Positions 45,885-55,759 are shown, counted from the stretch's first letter. The stretch: 64,000 nt of DNA from CAVSUZ01 sp963795415 (GCA_963795415.1 CAWCHQ010000002.1:62001-126000); one strand, 5' to 3'. The notes: generated by a model not told the origin, from the letters alone. Numbers and translations are program-made.

Positions 45885-47688
45885 ATGTCCATCACGGAGA
45901 ACCCCGATGCCTCCGGATTCAAGCTGCCTGACCCTGGTGCTGTCGGCCGTTCCATGACCGATATCGCCGAGCGGTCGCAACGGATCGTGTCGGACTGGCT
46001 GAAGCGTCAGACCCAGCAGGAGCCATCGACGGATCCGCTGAATATCGGGACGGCGTTTCTGGAGATGACCGCGCGAATGATGGCCAATCCGGCACATGTG
46101 CTGGAGGCGCAGATGGGCTTCTGGCAGGACTACTTGACGCTTTGGCAGAGCACGGCCCGGCGCATGATGGGCATGAAAGCCAAGCCGGTGATCGAGGCGG
46201 CTTCGACCGACCGGCGCTTCAAGGATGACGCGTGGCGCGACAACGAGGTGTTCGACTTCATCAAGCAGTCGTATCTGCTTTCCGCCCGCTACGTTCAGGA
46301 TGTCGTGCAGAAGGTGGACGGGCTGGATGCCAAGACCGCGCAGAAAGTCGATTTTTACACGCGGCAGTTCATCGATGCGATGAGCCCCTCGAATTTTCTG
46401 CTGACCAACCCCGAGGTCCTGCGCAAAACGGCGGAAACCGGCGGGGAGAATCTGCTCAAGGGCCTGAACAATCTGCTGACGGACCTTGAGCGCGGGAAAG
46501 GGTCGGCTGCGAATCAAGATGACGGATATGGACGCCTTCAAGCTGGGGGAGAATATCGCGGTCTCTCCCGGGAAGGTGGTTTATCAAAATGATCTGATGC
46601 AGCTGATCCAGTATTCGCCGGCAACTGAACAGGTGCTGAAGCGGCCGTTACTGATCGGTCCGCCGTGGATCAACAAGTTTTATATTCTCGATTTGCGGCC
46701 GAAGAACAGTCTTCGTGCGCTGGGCTGTCAACCAGGGCCATACGGTATTCATGATCTCCTGGGTCAATCCGGACGAGCGTCTGGCTGAGAAGGGGTTCGA
46801 CGATTACATGGCCGAAGGTTATCTCGCGGCGCTTGATGCCATCGAGAAAGCCACTGGCGAGCGCGAGGTGAATGCGATCGGCTATTGCCTCGGGGGCACG
46901 CTGCTTGGGTCCACCCTGGCGTATATGGCGGCAAAGAAGGACAACCGGATCAAATCCGCAACGTTCTTTGTGACGATGATGGATTTCGCCGAGGCGGGGG
47001 AGCTCGGCGTTTTCATCGACGAAGAGCAGCTGAAGTCACTGGAGGAAAAGATGAGCCGGCGTGGCTATCTCGAAGGCTCCGAGATGGCCAACACGTTCAA
47101 CATGCTGCGTGCGAACGACCTGATCTGGTCATTTGTGGTGAACAACTACCTGCTCGGCAACGAGCCGTTCCCGTTCGATCTGCTCTACTGGAACGCCGAA
47201 TTCGACCCGCATGCCGGCGCGGATGCACAGTTTCTACCTGCGCAAGATGTATCAGGAGAATCTGCTGAAGGACCCGGGTGGGATCAGCCTGGGGGGCGTC
47301 CCCATCGATCTGGGGAAGATCAGGACGCCGGCGTATTTCCTCTCGACCCGCGAGGACCACATCGCGCCGTGGAAGAGCACCTATCGGGGCACGCAGCTGC
47401 TGTCCGGTCCTAAGCGGTTCGTGCTTGCCGCGAGCGGCCATATCGCCGGCGTGGTCGAACCCGCCGGAGGGCGGCAAGTACAGCCACTGGATCAACGCCG
47501 AGCTGCCGCCCAATCCGGATGAGTGGCTGGCGGGGGCGACGGAGATTGCCGGCTCCTGGTGGCCGGACTGGCAGCGGTGGGTCACTTCGCTGAACGGCGA
47601 GAAAGTGCCGGCCCGGACGCCGGGCGAGGGCGGGTTGCCGGCGATTGAGGATGCGCCCGGCAGCTATGTGCGGGTGCGGCTGACGTAA
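45885..47688 (+). pseudogene. phaC: class I poly(3-hydroxyalkanoate) synthase PhaC, four frameshifts
   Basis: Joined pieces encode class I PhaC, which polymerises 3-hydroxyacyl-CoA into PHA granules. The N-terminal domain is in the first frame. RIKMTDMDAFKLGENIAVSP follows after an extra G near 46500, and RWAVNQGHTVFMISWVNP with the nucleophile box GYCLGG after an extra C near 46711. RMPARMHSFYLRKMY then appears after an extra C near 47205, with the catalytic Asp of TREDHIAPW and His of SGHIAGVV. KYSHWINAELPPNPDEWL comes after an extra G near 47457. Each fix removes exactly one base and restores family-typical sequence of about 600 residues, so the gene is probably whole in the cell. The four insertions within 1 kb mark a low-quality stretch. 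Confidence 0.85.
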
Positions 47689-47728
47689 CTTCCGGAGTAC
47701 CGCAGCCGCGACTGGCCACGGCGCCTGC

Positions 47729-47995
47729 TTACAACTCGAGTGCGGCGCGCACGCCATCCTCGACAGCCCACAGGTCAGCCGAGGTTAGCCGGCCTTCGCG
47801 CCGGGACAGCCGCGCTTTGTCAACAGCTCGGATTTGGTCGCACACGGCGACGCTCGCCTCTCCCGCCGAGGGCGCCGGAACGACTTTAGGGAGCCGTGGT
47901 GCCGGACCGGCGGATAGCGGTATTACGACGGCCGTGCGGCGTTCCCGGTTCAGTGCGTTGGCCGCATTCCCTGGGTCCTTTTGCGGGTAGATATT
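47729..47995 (-). pseudogene. MazF/PemK-like toxin remnant without start
   Basis: An open minus-strand frame, not preceded by any ATG/GTG/TTG near its beginning, encodes NALNRERRTAVVIPLSAG, then VAVCDQIRAVDKARLSRREG and DLWAVEDGVRAALEL before TAA. The second and third parts closely resemble the C-terminal half of MazF/PemK ribonuclease toxins. The N-terminal strands and any antitoxin gene are missing, and a TAA precedes the frame at 47998-47996. It may be a decayed toxin or a frameshifted gene whose start lies in the flavin reductase 3' region. Family assignment is by eye. Confidence 0.4.
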
Positions 47996-48066
47996 TTATA
48001 TCAATGCCTGCGCGCGAAAAACGATGGCGCTGCCCGCAGGCGGGATCTTCCGCTGCGGGGTCCTGC

Positions 48067-48571
48067 TTACCCCCCGTAGAAGACGTTGTCCCCCAAGTCC
48101 CACATGGGCAGGATGGCGTGATCGGGGCGGCCCTGGACGGGCTTGGGCAGATGCGCCTCGGCCACCTCGGCGATGACGGCGTGATGGTCGCCATGCTCTA
48201 CGATCGTATGCACGGCGCATTCCACCGCGCCGACCGCGTTATCCAAAATCGGGACGCCATTACTGGCACGGTGGAACGAGAAGCCGGACAGCTTGCCGTC
48301 TTCGAAATCTTGCCGGTTTGAAGAAAGTGAAGGCGGCGCCTTTGCCGTCCTTGCCCAGCATGTTCAGCACGAATTTGCGCGACTTTTGTACCACCGCGTA
48401 GGCACCCGAGTCGGTTTTGACGCCGACGACGACCAGAGGTGGATTGAAGGCGGTCTGCGTCACCCAATTGACCGTGGCCGCGCTTACGTTTCCGGCGCCG
48501 TCATCGGCAGTGAGGACATAGATCCCATAAGGGATCATCCGCAGCACGGTCTTTTTCGCGTCAGCGTTCAT
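48067..48571 (-). pseudogene. flavin reductase-like FMN-binding protein, one frameshift
   Basis: The frame from the ATG at 48571 starts MNADAKKTVLRMIPYGIYVL and has the FMN-binding NWVTQTAFNPPLVVVGVK and SRKFVLNMLGKDG segments. It is lost after FFKPA. Removing one A near 48316 gives FFKPADFEDGKLSGFSFHR and continues through VGAVECAVHTIVEHGDHHAVIAEV to NVFYGG and the TAA at 48067-48069, about 167 residues in all. Family members use NAD(P)H to reduce flavin, or bind FMN for other redox steps. The start overlaps the upstream hypothetical gene by four bases. Confidence 0.75.
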
Positions 48572-48867
48572 GTCGGGTTTTCCTCCAGCAGTTCGCGGAC
48601 CCGGTTCTCCCACTCCGCCGCAAGGGTGGTCTCTGGGGGCGTCCGGCCGGCCCGGTTGTACCAGTATCGCGCGTTGGACAGATCGCCCTCCTTGCGGTGC
48701 AGATAGGCGTGCACGATCGAGCCGGTCCATCCCTCATCGCGTTGGGCGCACTCATGCGCCCGGTTCCAGTCGCCCTTGGCGTCCCACCAGAGCGCCTGGA
48801 GCGCGTCGCCGAGACTGTCGGGCGGGACATCGCCGCTCAGGCTGGCGCGGAATTCGGCAAGGTTCAT
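48568..48867 (-). CDS. conserved small protein of unknown function
   Basis: The 99-residue product (MNLAEFRASLSGDVPPDSLG...) has conserved-looking WWDAKGDWNRAHECAQ and AYLHRKEGDLSNARYWYNRAG, a pattern I associate with small uncharacterised proteobacterial proteins resembling a single TPR-like unit. No signal peptide or membrane segment is seen. The ATG at 48867 begins the family-like sequence; the frame is open further to 49113. The stop overlaps the flavin reductase start by four bases, so they are coupled. Confidence 0.7.
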   Translation of the reverse strand: MNLAEFRASLSGDVPPDSLGDALQALWWDAKGDWNRAHECAQRDEGWTGSIVHAYLHRKEGDLSNARYWYNRAGRTPPETTLAAEWENRVRELLEENPT

Positions 48868-49264
48868 GGCGGGGCAGCCTAGACAGAAACCGGGCCTTCG
48901 GCGAGGCGGCGACGTCGCAGATCGCCTTCTTTGGTCCGCGGCGGTGTCGTAGGCGGCCGGAACTGAGCCTGCAGGTAGCTGCCGATGTTGTGACCGGCCG
49001 ACCCAAAGCCTGCGCCCGCGCAAGCGGGGGCGCGGTCGACGTTCCGGCGAAGAACTTATCCCGCCAGCGGTCAAGCTGACCGCTCTGAAGGCAGCCCCCG
49101 GCCGGGATAGCAAGTAATTAATATTTTGTAATCTATCTCATTTCGTGCCTCATACGTTGTTTTTTCGATCCAACCATGCTAATAGTTAATTCAGAGGTAA
49201 CCAACGCCGTTTGGGGGAGCTGCAATGGGCGGCGCCGGTGGTGGTACTTTAAAGGAGGAAAGGA
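48868..49264. other. intergenic region upstream of the PEP-CTERM gene
   Basis: The left part (to about 49110) is GC-rich and has a short minus-strand frame reading FGSAGHNIGSYLQAQF...EGPVSV, with no start and no recognised family. The right part (49112-49200) is strikingly AT-rich for this genome and probably holds the promoter of the following gene. TTGTTT and TAATAG with a 16-base spacer near 49156-49183 is a weak candidate. AAAGGAGG at 49251-49258 is the ribosome site for the gene. Confidence 0.4.
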
Positions 49265-50260
49265 ATGAGACCGGCTCTTCTGGCCGCGACGATGCTGACC
49301 GGGTTTGCTGCGGTCGGCCCGGCGCACGCGTCCTTGTCGCTGTTCACGAGCTTTACCGGCGATGCCGGAGTGACGACGGATGGCTGCGGCTCCAATGCCG
49401 CGACTTGCAACTTGCAGTCGGTTGTTCCGACTGGTTCGACGATCAAGTCAGCGTTTCTTTATAGTTCCACCTTTGCCAACACAACCAATCCAAATGGCAC
49501 CACGCTGCAGACGGGCGCGGCGACCGCTATTTCGCCGACCTTCACCGCGCTGGGTGTGGCGGACGGGTTCCTTCAGGCGTGGCGCGCTGACGTCACCAAT
49601 TACGTCAAGGCGAATATGGCGTTGGGCGGTGCGAGCCTGACAGTGAATGAGGGCGCGCAGACGTCGGCCATCGACGGTGAGGCGCTTGTCGTCACTTTTT
49701 CGAATCCGAGCCTTCCGACCTCTACCGTGTTCATCCTCGACGGGTTTTCGCAATCGGGCGGCGATACCTCTCACATCGCTTTCGATCCGTTGCAGCCCGG
49801 CTTCGGGGCTCAGATGATGATCGGCGACGGCTTCAGCTATGACGGACCAGACCCGCACAATCCGACAAATTCGGCCCAGGTCTCGACGATCACAGCGAAC
49901 GGGCAGACGCTGACGAACGTGGCCGGCCATTGCGACGACAGCCAGGACCCTTCCTGTGAGAATGGCAATCTGATAACCGTTGGCGGCGTCAATGCCGGGA
50001 GCGACAGCGATCCGTTCACGCCGTTTCCAAACCCGGCGATCGGTGATGATCACGAGCACTATGACCTTTCGAATGTGCTCTCTGACGGTGACACGAGCCT
50101 GACACTGATAACAAACAACGCGAGCAACAACGACAATATCTTCCTGGAAGTGTTCCAGATCAGCGGAACGGCGCACGTGGTCACTACGCCCGAGCCTGCC
50201 AGCATGGCCCTTCTCGGAGTAGGATTGCTGGGCATCGGCTTGGCTCGACGCCGAGCCTAA
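49265..50260 (+). CDS. PEP-CTERM sorting-domain secreted protein
   Basis: The 331-residue protein has an N-terminal Sec signal (RPALLAATMLTGFAAVGPAHA) and a C-terminal PEP-CTERM tail: TPEPASMALLGVGLLGIGLARRRA contains the PEP motif, a hydrophobic helix and a basic end. Such proteins are cut and anchored by an exosortase and are usually linked to exopolysaccharide. No exosortase gene is in the window, so the partner must lie elsewhere. The body is rich in Thr, Ser and Asn with no recognised enzymatic domain. Strong AAAGGAGG lies before the ATG, and a terminator follows, so it is monocistronic and probably well expressed. Confidence 0.85.
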   Translation: MRPALLAATMLTGFAAVGPAHASLSLFTSFTGDAGVTTDGCGSNAATCNLQSVVPTGSTIKSAFLYSSTFANTTNPNGTTLQTGAATAISPTFTALGVADGFLQAWRADVTNYVKANMALGGASLTVNEGAQTSAIDGEALVVTFSNPSLPTSTVFILDGFSQSGGDTSHIAFDPLQPGFGAQMMIGDGFSYDGPDPHNPTNSAQVSTITANGQTLTNVAGHCDDSQDPSCENGNLITVGGVNAGSDSDPFTPFPNPAIGDDHEHYDLSNVLSDGDTSLTLITNNASNNDNIFLEVFQISGTAHVVTTPEPASMALLGVGLLGIGLARRRA

Positions 50261-50286
50261 GCAGCGTCCGGAGCAGGGATGGGTGG

Positions 50287-50312
50287 AAGGGCGGCGTTAC
50301 GCCGCCCTTTTT
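50287..50312 (+). terminator. rho-independent terminator after PEP-CTERM gene
   Basis: AAGGGCGGCG pairs with CGCCGCCCTT around a TTA loop and runs into TTTTT. It begins 26 bases after the stop codon of the PEP-CTERM gene. Confidence 0.85.
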
Positions 50313-50374
50313 CCTGTTATGCTGGCGACACCCCGGTCCACGGCTTGCAACAGGAAGCGGCGTCCACTCGGCCC

Positions 50375-52035
50375 ATGACCCGCAAAACCATTCCTCACCC
50401 GATGCCTCTGCGCGCACCGAAGCAACGGCAAGCTCAGACGAATTGGATCTCACAAATCTTCACTGCTGCTTTGTCCAAAGATCACGAGGGCAAATGGGCA
50501 GAAGCCGAGCAATTGTACAGGTCGATCCTTGCGGTGGATGCCAACCATTTAGGGGCGCTCCATAATCTGGGTACCTCCGCTTTCGGCAACGCCGGTGGGA
50601 TGAAGCCGAAGGCATCTTTCGCCAGACAGTCAGGATCCATCCGCGATCGGCGGAGGCGCACAATTCACTCGGACTGGTTCTGCATGCAGGTGGACAGTTC
50701 AACGAAGCCGTGGCTTGCTAAAGGAAGCGATCAGCCTCAAGCCCGGCTACGCGATGGCACATAACAACCTTGGTGCATCGCTGCATGAGTTGAACCGCCC
50801 TGACCAGGCGATCCCGTATTACCGGAAGGCAGTGGCGCTTGACCCGCATTATTCGGATGCTTTTCGCAATCTCGGCAACGCGCTGCAGAGTACTGGCCGG
50901 ATCGACGAGGCGCGAGGCGCCCTCGAGGCGGCCATAGCCATCACGCCCCGGCAACCTTCGCTGTATCATAGTCTGTCAGCATGCAAGCGCTCTTCAGCAG
51001 GCGATCCTGCTCTGGCCGCGATGGAAGCCCTCGCGGTGGAGGCGGACAGCTTCCCCGAGGCTGAGCAGGTTCAGCTGCATTTCGCCCTCGCCAAAGCTCT
51101 GGCAGATCTCGGTGAATACAAACGTTCTTTCGATTATCTGCTGCGGGCAAGCGCGGAGAAGCGGCGACAATTAAATTACGATGAAGCTGCCGCGCTGCGG
51201 CAATTCGATAGATCCATGCTTTTTTGGGACGGGAATGGATTGGTGGGGATCTGGTTCAGGTAGGACATGGCGCGGACGAAAGCTCGCCCGTGCCGGTTTT
51301 CGTGATCGGCATGATGCGTTCGGGAACCACGCTGATCGAGCAGATCCTGGCGAGTCACCCCAAAATCGCCGTTGCCGGCGAACTGGCTACATTCCGGCAG
51401 GTGACCGAGGTGGCGATGGGTGAAGATGCCTATCCGGAAGCCGTTCCCTCGCTACCGGCTGAGCTACTGCGGCAGGTCGGGGCCGATTATCTGGAACGCC
51501 TTCGCACAAGGTTTCCTGGCGCGAAGTGGGTGGTGGACAAAATGCCCACCAATTTCCTGTTTGCGGGCCTTATCGTGCGGGTGCTGCCCCGGGCGCGCAT
51601 CATCCACGCGCGCCGTGATCCGGCGGACACGTGCTTCTCCTGCTTTTCGTTGCTGTTCAAGGGCGATCTGCCGTTCGCCTATGATCTCGCGGAACTGGGC
51701 CGATATTATCGTGCCTACGACGATCTGATGGCGCACTGGCGCGCGGTGCTGCTCCGGGACTGATGTTGGAGACGCAATACGAGGAGCTGGTGTCCGACCC
51801 TGAGGGCCAGGCCCGCCGGATTGTCGCACATTGCGGCCTGGAATGGGACCCTGCGTGTCTCGCCTTCAACAAGACCGAACGCGTTATACTGACGGCGAGT
51901 GCCGCCCAGGTGCGCCAGCCGATGTACCGCAGCGCGATCGGCCGGTGGCGGCCGTATCGGGAGATGCTGGAGCCACTTTTTGCGGCGATGGGCTATGATC
52001 CTGATGTGGCGGCAGACCAAATCATCCGAGAATAG
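50375..52035 (+). pseudogene. TPR-repeat sulfotransferase family protein, several frameshifts
   Basis: Joined pieces encode an N-terminal TPR array (WAEAEQLYRSILAVDANHLGALHNLG; RWDEAEGIFRQTVRIHPRSAEAHNSLG; GYAMAHNNLGASLHELNRPDQ) and a C-terminal sulfotransferase domain. The PAPS-binding loop is VIGMMRSGTTLIEQIL, and ARIIHARRDPADTCFSCFS is the 3'-phosphate part. Shifts fall near 50580, 50720, 51215-51235 and 51755; the first, second and last are each explained by one missing base. Start at ATG 50375. The substrate is unknown; TPR-sulfotransferases often modify exopolysaccharide or protein. Restored length is about 550 residues. The end is convergent with, and overlaps by 14 bases, the Uma2 gene. 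Confidence 0.75.
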
Positions 52036-52609
52036 CCGAAACTGAAAGGACCGCGTCAGTCAGCAGAAGCGGCAGACTGCCCTCCGGCCCGGCGCGCGAG
52101 ACTTCAGTATAGGCTTCATCGACCGGGCGGCGGAATACTTCGACCTGACGGCCGGCGAGGTCCACGATCCAGACTTCCGGGATTCCGTGCCGGGCGTAGA
52201 GGGGGAGCTTCACCCGGCGGTCGTATCGTAGGCTGGAGTTGGCGATTTCGATGACGAGGAGGACGTCTTCCGGGCGCGGGATGGAGCGGCGGTAATCGTC
52301 TTCGCGGGGCCTGAGCACCGAGAAGTCGGGCTGCGGTTCGTTGAAGTCGTCGAGCCGGATCGGGTTCTGCACCGCCACGACGCCGCGGTCGCCGATCGCC
52401 AGGATCAGCGCGCGAGCGAGCCCATTCACAGTGCCCGAATGATCGCTGCCGATCGGCGCCATGGCGATGATTTGTCCTTCAATAAGCTCCACCCGGTCGT
52501 CTTCGGTCAGGATGCCGGCCTCGCCCATGCGGTGATATTCGCTGACTGTCAGCGGGCGGCGAGTGACCCAGGGATTGCGGGCCAAAACGTCAGCTTCGAT
52601 GTGGTTCAT
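52022..52609 (-). CDS. Uma2 family (DUF820) restriction-endonuclease-like protein
   Basis: The 195-residue protein (from ATG 52609) has the Uma2 layout: LTVSEYHRMGEAGILTEDDRVELIEGQIIAMAPIGSDHSG, then PDFSVLRP, LVIEIANSSLRYDRRVKLPLYARHGIPEVWIVDL. The Asp/Glu/Lys set in ELIEG, PDFSVL and VIEIANSS matches the PD-(D/E)xK-type fold. Function of the family is unknown despite its frequency in cyanobacteria and proteobacteria. The ATG at 52648 is possible but would overlap the TPP-enzyme stop. It may be part of the accessory genome. Confidence 0.85.
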   Translation of the reverse strand: MNHIEADVLARNPWVTRRPLTVSEYHRMGEAGILTEDDRVELIEGQIIAMAPIGSDHSGTVNGLARALILAIGDRGVVAVQNPIRLDDFNEPQPDFSVLRPREDDYRRSIPRPEDVLLVIEIANSSLRYDRRVKLPLYARHGIPEVWIVDLAGRQVEVFRRPVDEAYTEVSRAGPEGSLPLLLTDAVLSVSAILG

Positions 52610-52622
52610 GTCGGAAACCGGA

Positions 52623-54305
52623 TCAGGGCAGCGCATCGCCTCTATCATAGCGCCGCCAGGCGCTCATTTGCAGGGCCGAGGTCAGGCAATGCACGACGAC
52701 GGGCCTGGTCCTCACGGCGAAGGCGCGCGCAATTTCGTCCGCGACCTCGGCTTCGGTGCGAATGGTGATGCCCTCGGCGCCGAAGCTGCGGCCCCAGGCC
52801 GCGAAATCCGGATTGGTCAGGCGCGTGGCTTCCATGAAGGGGCGGCCCGGATAACGCACGTGGCTGTGCATCCCGATCGTGCCGTACATCCCGTTGTCGG
52901 AGATGATCATGATGGGATTGACGCCGTACTGCACAGCGGTGGCGATTTCGTTGCCCATCATCAGTGCGCCGCCGTCGCCGACGAAGGCGACGGTCTGGGA
53001 CCTCGGGCGGCGCAGCGCGGCGGCGACGGCCATCGGCATGCCGGAGCCCATTGCACCGACCACGGAGGAGAGAAACAGCTGGCCCGGGCGGAAGTCGATA
53101 TAGCGGTGGATGTAGCTGCCGAAATTACCGGCATCCGAGGTGACCGCGGCATCGTCCGCGAGGTGTTTGTTGATTTCAGCGACGACGGCCGCGAAGTTGA
53201 GGCCATCGGGCACCGGTTCCCAGGTGGGCTCCATCAGCTCGCGATGGATGGCGTGCAGGCCGCGCACCCAGTCGCCGCGCTTGTCCGCGCCCTGAGGCGA
53301 GCGGGCGAGCAGTGCCTTGATGATCTCACGCGGAGAGCAGGCGAGGCCCAGATCGACATGCCAGACGCGGCCGATTTCGTTGGCGTCGGGCCAGACATGG
53401 ACGAAAGGCAGCTGCGGCTGCGGGGCTTTCGGGAAGTTGTAGGACTGGCTGACCGTGTCGGTCATTCGTTCGCCGAGCGCGATCATCAGGTCGGCGCGCT
53501 TCATTTCGGTGATCTGCTTGGGCGGGATACGAATTCCCATATAGCCGCCGTAATTGGGATGGCGGGAGTCGAATAGCTGCGGGCGGCGATGGGTCGGGCA
53601 AACCGGCAGCATCCAGGTTTCGGCAAAGCGGCGGAGATCGTCAGTGACAGCAGTATCGTAAAGCGAGTCGCTTACCAGCGCGCCGCCTACGACGAGCAGG
53701 GGGCGCTCGGCGCGGCCAAGCATTTCGGCGAGACGATCGAGATCGGCGGTGCGGGGCCCGGCCAGCGCACGGGGACGCGGCTGCTCCAGGACCGCCTCGG
53801 TCGGTTCGTCGAAAATATCTTCCGGAAGGATCACCGCCACGGGACCCGGCGTGCCGCTTTCGGCCAGATGGAACGCGCGCGCGATCGCCTCGGACGCCTG
53901 CAGCGGTTCGTTCACTTCGATGACCGCCTTGGTGATGTCGGAGAGCAGGCGTCCGTAGTGCTGCTCCTGCAGCGCCATGCGGCCGAAATCGGCCCGTTCC
54001 ACCTGACCGATCAGCATCACCATGGGGGTCGCGTCGTGGTAAGTGGAGTGCAACGAAACCATGGCGTTGGAAAGGCCCGGGCCGCGGGAGACCATGCAGA
54101 CCCCCGCCCTCGACCGCATTCTTCCATCCGCCGCGGCCATGAACCCTGCTCCACCCTCGTGCCGGCAGACGATGATGCGGATGGCGTTCATGTCCACCAG
54201 TGCGTTGGTGAGGCCGATATAGCTTTCGCCTGGGACGCAGAAGATCTGATCAACGGCATGCGCGGCCAGGCTATCGGCCAGCAGTTTCGCGACGGTGCGA
54301 GGCAT
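52623..54305 (-). CDS. thiamine pyrophosphate-dependent enzyme (acetolactate synthase-like)
   Basis: The 560-residue protein has the three-domain TPP-enzyme layout. Catalytic Glu is in CRHEGGAGFMA, the central domain begins near LLVVGGALVSD, and the TPP/Mg motif is GDGGALMMGNEIATAVQ...DNGMYG. It is close to the ilvB/ALS family but lacks an adjacent ilvN, and the isolated locus argues against branched-chain synthesis. Oxalyl-CoA decarboxylase, benzoylformate decarboxylase or sulfopyruvate-type roles are open alternatives. The stop is 14 bases from the Uma2 start. The ATG gives a normal family N-terminus. Confidence 0.82.
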   Translation of the reverse strand: MPRTVAKLLADSLAAHAVDQIFCVPGESYIGLTNALVDMNAIRIIVCRHEGGAGFMAAADGRMRSRAGVCMVSRGPGLSNAMVSLHSTYHDATPMVMLIGQVERADFGRMALQEQHYGRLLSDITKAVIEVNEPLQASEAIARAFHLAESGTPGPVAVILPEDIFDEPTEAVLEQPRPRALAGPRTADLDRLAEMLGRAERPLLVVGGALVSDSLYDTAVTDDLRRFAETWMLPVCPTHRRPQLFDSRHPNYGGYMGIRIPPKQITEMKRADLMIALGERMTDTVSQSYNFPKAPQPQLPFVHVWPDANEIGRVWHVDLGLACSPREIIKALLARSPQGADKRGDWVRGLHAIHRELMEPTWEPVPDGLNFAAVVAEINKHLADDAAVTSDAGNFGSYIHRYIDFRPGQLFLSSVVGAMGSGMPMAVAAALRRPRSQTVAFVGDGGALMMGNEIATAVQYGVNPIMIISDNGMYGTIGMHSHVRYPGRPFMEATRLTNPDFAAWGRSFGAEGITIRTEAEVADEIARAFAVRTRPVVVHCLTSALQMSAWRRYDRGDALP

Positions 54306-54340
54306 GGATGCTTCCTTTGTTGTGATCAGCCATTATTTGA

Positions 54341-54790
54341 TCACCCGGCGGGGCAGCGAACGAGAGGGAAGGGAAAGTCCTTGCAGTCGGGGAAGCGGAT
54401 CTGGTTCTGGCTGATGCGCTCCACGTGCAGGATATCGGGGCTGTCGCACCCGAAGCCGTTATCGCCCTGGGTAAATCCGGTCAGTGAGGGCGTGCCCGGT
54501 GCAGTCGATGCGCTGAATTGGATGTCGATGCCGTTTCCGGTGCCGCGCGCGGTCTCAACGAGGCGCTCGACGTAGAACACGTCCATCAGGGTGGCGCGCA
54601 GGACGACGTCCCGGGTGAAGATGACGGTCGGCTGGGCGAGGCATTCGCCGGCCGAAATGACGGTCGGTGGCGGGAAGATGCCGCCGGTCCAGGCGCCGAG
54701 CAGAAAGGCCTGCGGCGCCTGCTGCTGGGCATTGGCGCCGAAGCCGACGAGAGAGGCGGCAAGGCACAGGATTGCGGCGGAGAGGCGCAT
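54341..54790 (-). CDS. secreted hypothetical protein
   Basis: The 149-residue protein has a Sec signal peptide (RLSAAILCLAASLVGFGANAQ) and a mature part with four Cys (GECLAQP, FGCDSP, FPDCKD, VRCPAG) that may form two disulfides. I do not recognise a family. It sits between the TPP enzyme and the aspartoacylase-like gene on the same strand. Confidence 0.6.
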   Translation of the reverse strand: MRLSAAILCLAASLVGFGANAQQQAPQAFLLGAWTGGIFPPPTVISAGECLAQPTVIFTRDVVLRATLMDVFYVERLVETARGTGNGIDIQFSASTAPGTPSLTGFTQGDNGFGCDSPDILHVERISQNQIRFPDCKDFPFPLVRCPAG

Positions 54791-54805
54791 CGGCGGAGGC
54801 TCCTT

Positions 54806-55759
54806 TCAGGCGAAGCGGGCGAGGCGTACTGCGGTGTGGCCGCGGCTTGGGCGCAGGCTCGGCATGACAAGCAGGCACTGGTCATGGGGCGTGCGAATCT
54901 CGTCCTCGCCATCGAGCGCGATCAGGGTGTTGCGACGCCCGATGATGTGTCCGCCGCGCCAGGGCTGGACGAAGGAGAATCCAGGTGAGCCGGCAACGAT
55001 GGCACGGGTTACCTCGGCGAAGCGCTGCTTTTGACGCAACGGCTGCGGGAGGGTTGGGGGCGCCATTCCCAGATGGTGCAACAAACCGGCAACGGCGGCA
55101 CGCATCACCTCCACCGAGGAGGCGTTCCAGTGCTGGCCGGCTTCCAGCAGGTTCGCTACGTAAGGCGTAGCGGGATCACTGAAGCGGGCATAGTCCATAA
55201 GGCGTTTCCCGCCGGCATGGCCGTGATCGGCGACCACGAGATCGGGGATGCCGATGCCTTGTGCGAGGAGCCGGCCTTTTTCAGGCACGCCGCAGAGCAT
55301 CAGCGGATCGGACGGCCACAGCATGGAATGGAGGTCGAGCAGCACATCGACGCTGTCGATCAGCCGCCTGATTTCGCGTGCGCGTGCGAGCTCGACGGAG
55401 TTTCGCCGGCTTTCCAGGGTGGCGCTCTCCCATAGGCGGTTCATGTCCTCATCGACGAAGCGGGACAGTGTCGGTTGCTGGGGGTCGAAACGGTCGAAGG
55501 CGGCGAGATTGACGAAGCCGCAGGTCAATCGGCCGCGGATGGGAAGCGGCGCCTGGCGCAGCATTTCATTGAGGACAATGGCGCCGGCGATTTCATTGCC
55601 GTGGGCGAGAGCGGTCAGCGCGACATGCGGCCCCGCCTGGCCGGAATTGAGAGTGGTGAAGCCCGGGACGCCGGTATTGCCTTCGCGCCAGCGATGGATG
55701 TCTGGCGCGGTCAACCCGACTTCGAACTGCGGCAGCGTTGGGATACTCTGCTCCGGCAT
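54806..55759 (-). CDS. succinylglutamate desuccinylase/aspartoacylase family protein
   Basis: The 317-residue protein is a zinc carboxypeptidase-like deacylase of the AstE/AspA group. The zinc motif appears as LAHGNEIAG (H-x2-E), and the third ligand is in DLHSMLW. It may remove an acyl group from an amino acid or peptide. The ATG at 55759 is 5 bases after the argE stop, so it is probably co-transcribed with argE. The upstream in-frame extension (to 55906) lies wholly inside argE and is not real. Partnering with argE suggests N-acyl amino acid processing. Confidence 0.82.
   Translation of the reverse strand: MPEQSIPTLPQFEVGLTAPDIHRWREGNTGVPGFTTLNSGQAGPHVALTALAHGNEIAGAIVLNEMLRQAPLPIRGRLTCGFVNLAAFDRFDPQQPTLSRFVDEDMNRLWESATLESRRNSVELARAREIRRLIDSVDVLLDLHSMLWPSDPLMLCGVPEKGRLLAQGIGIPDLVVADHGHAGGKRLMDYARFSDPATPYVANLLEAGQHWNASSVEVMRAAVAGLLHHLGMAPPTLPQPLRQKQRFAEVTRAIVAGSPGFSFVQPWRGGHIIGRRNTLIALDGEDEIRTPHDQCLLVMPSLRPSRGHTAVRLARFA

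Noticed and set aside
52623..54305. Branched-chain acetolactate synthase IlvB
   Set aside because: There is no ilvN or ilvC beside it and the gene is isolated, so only the general TPP-enzyme class is supported.
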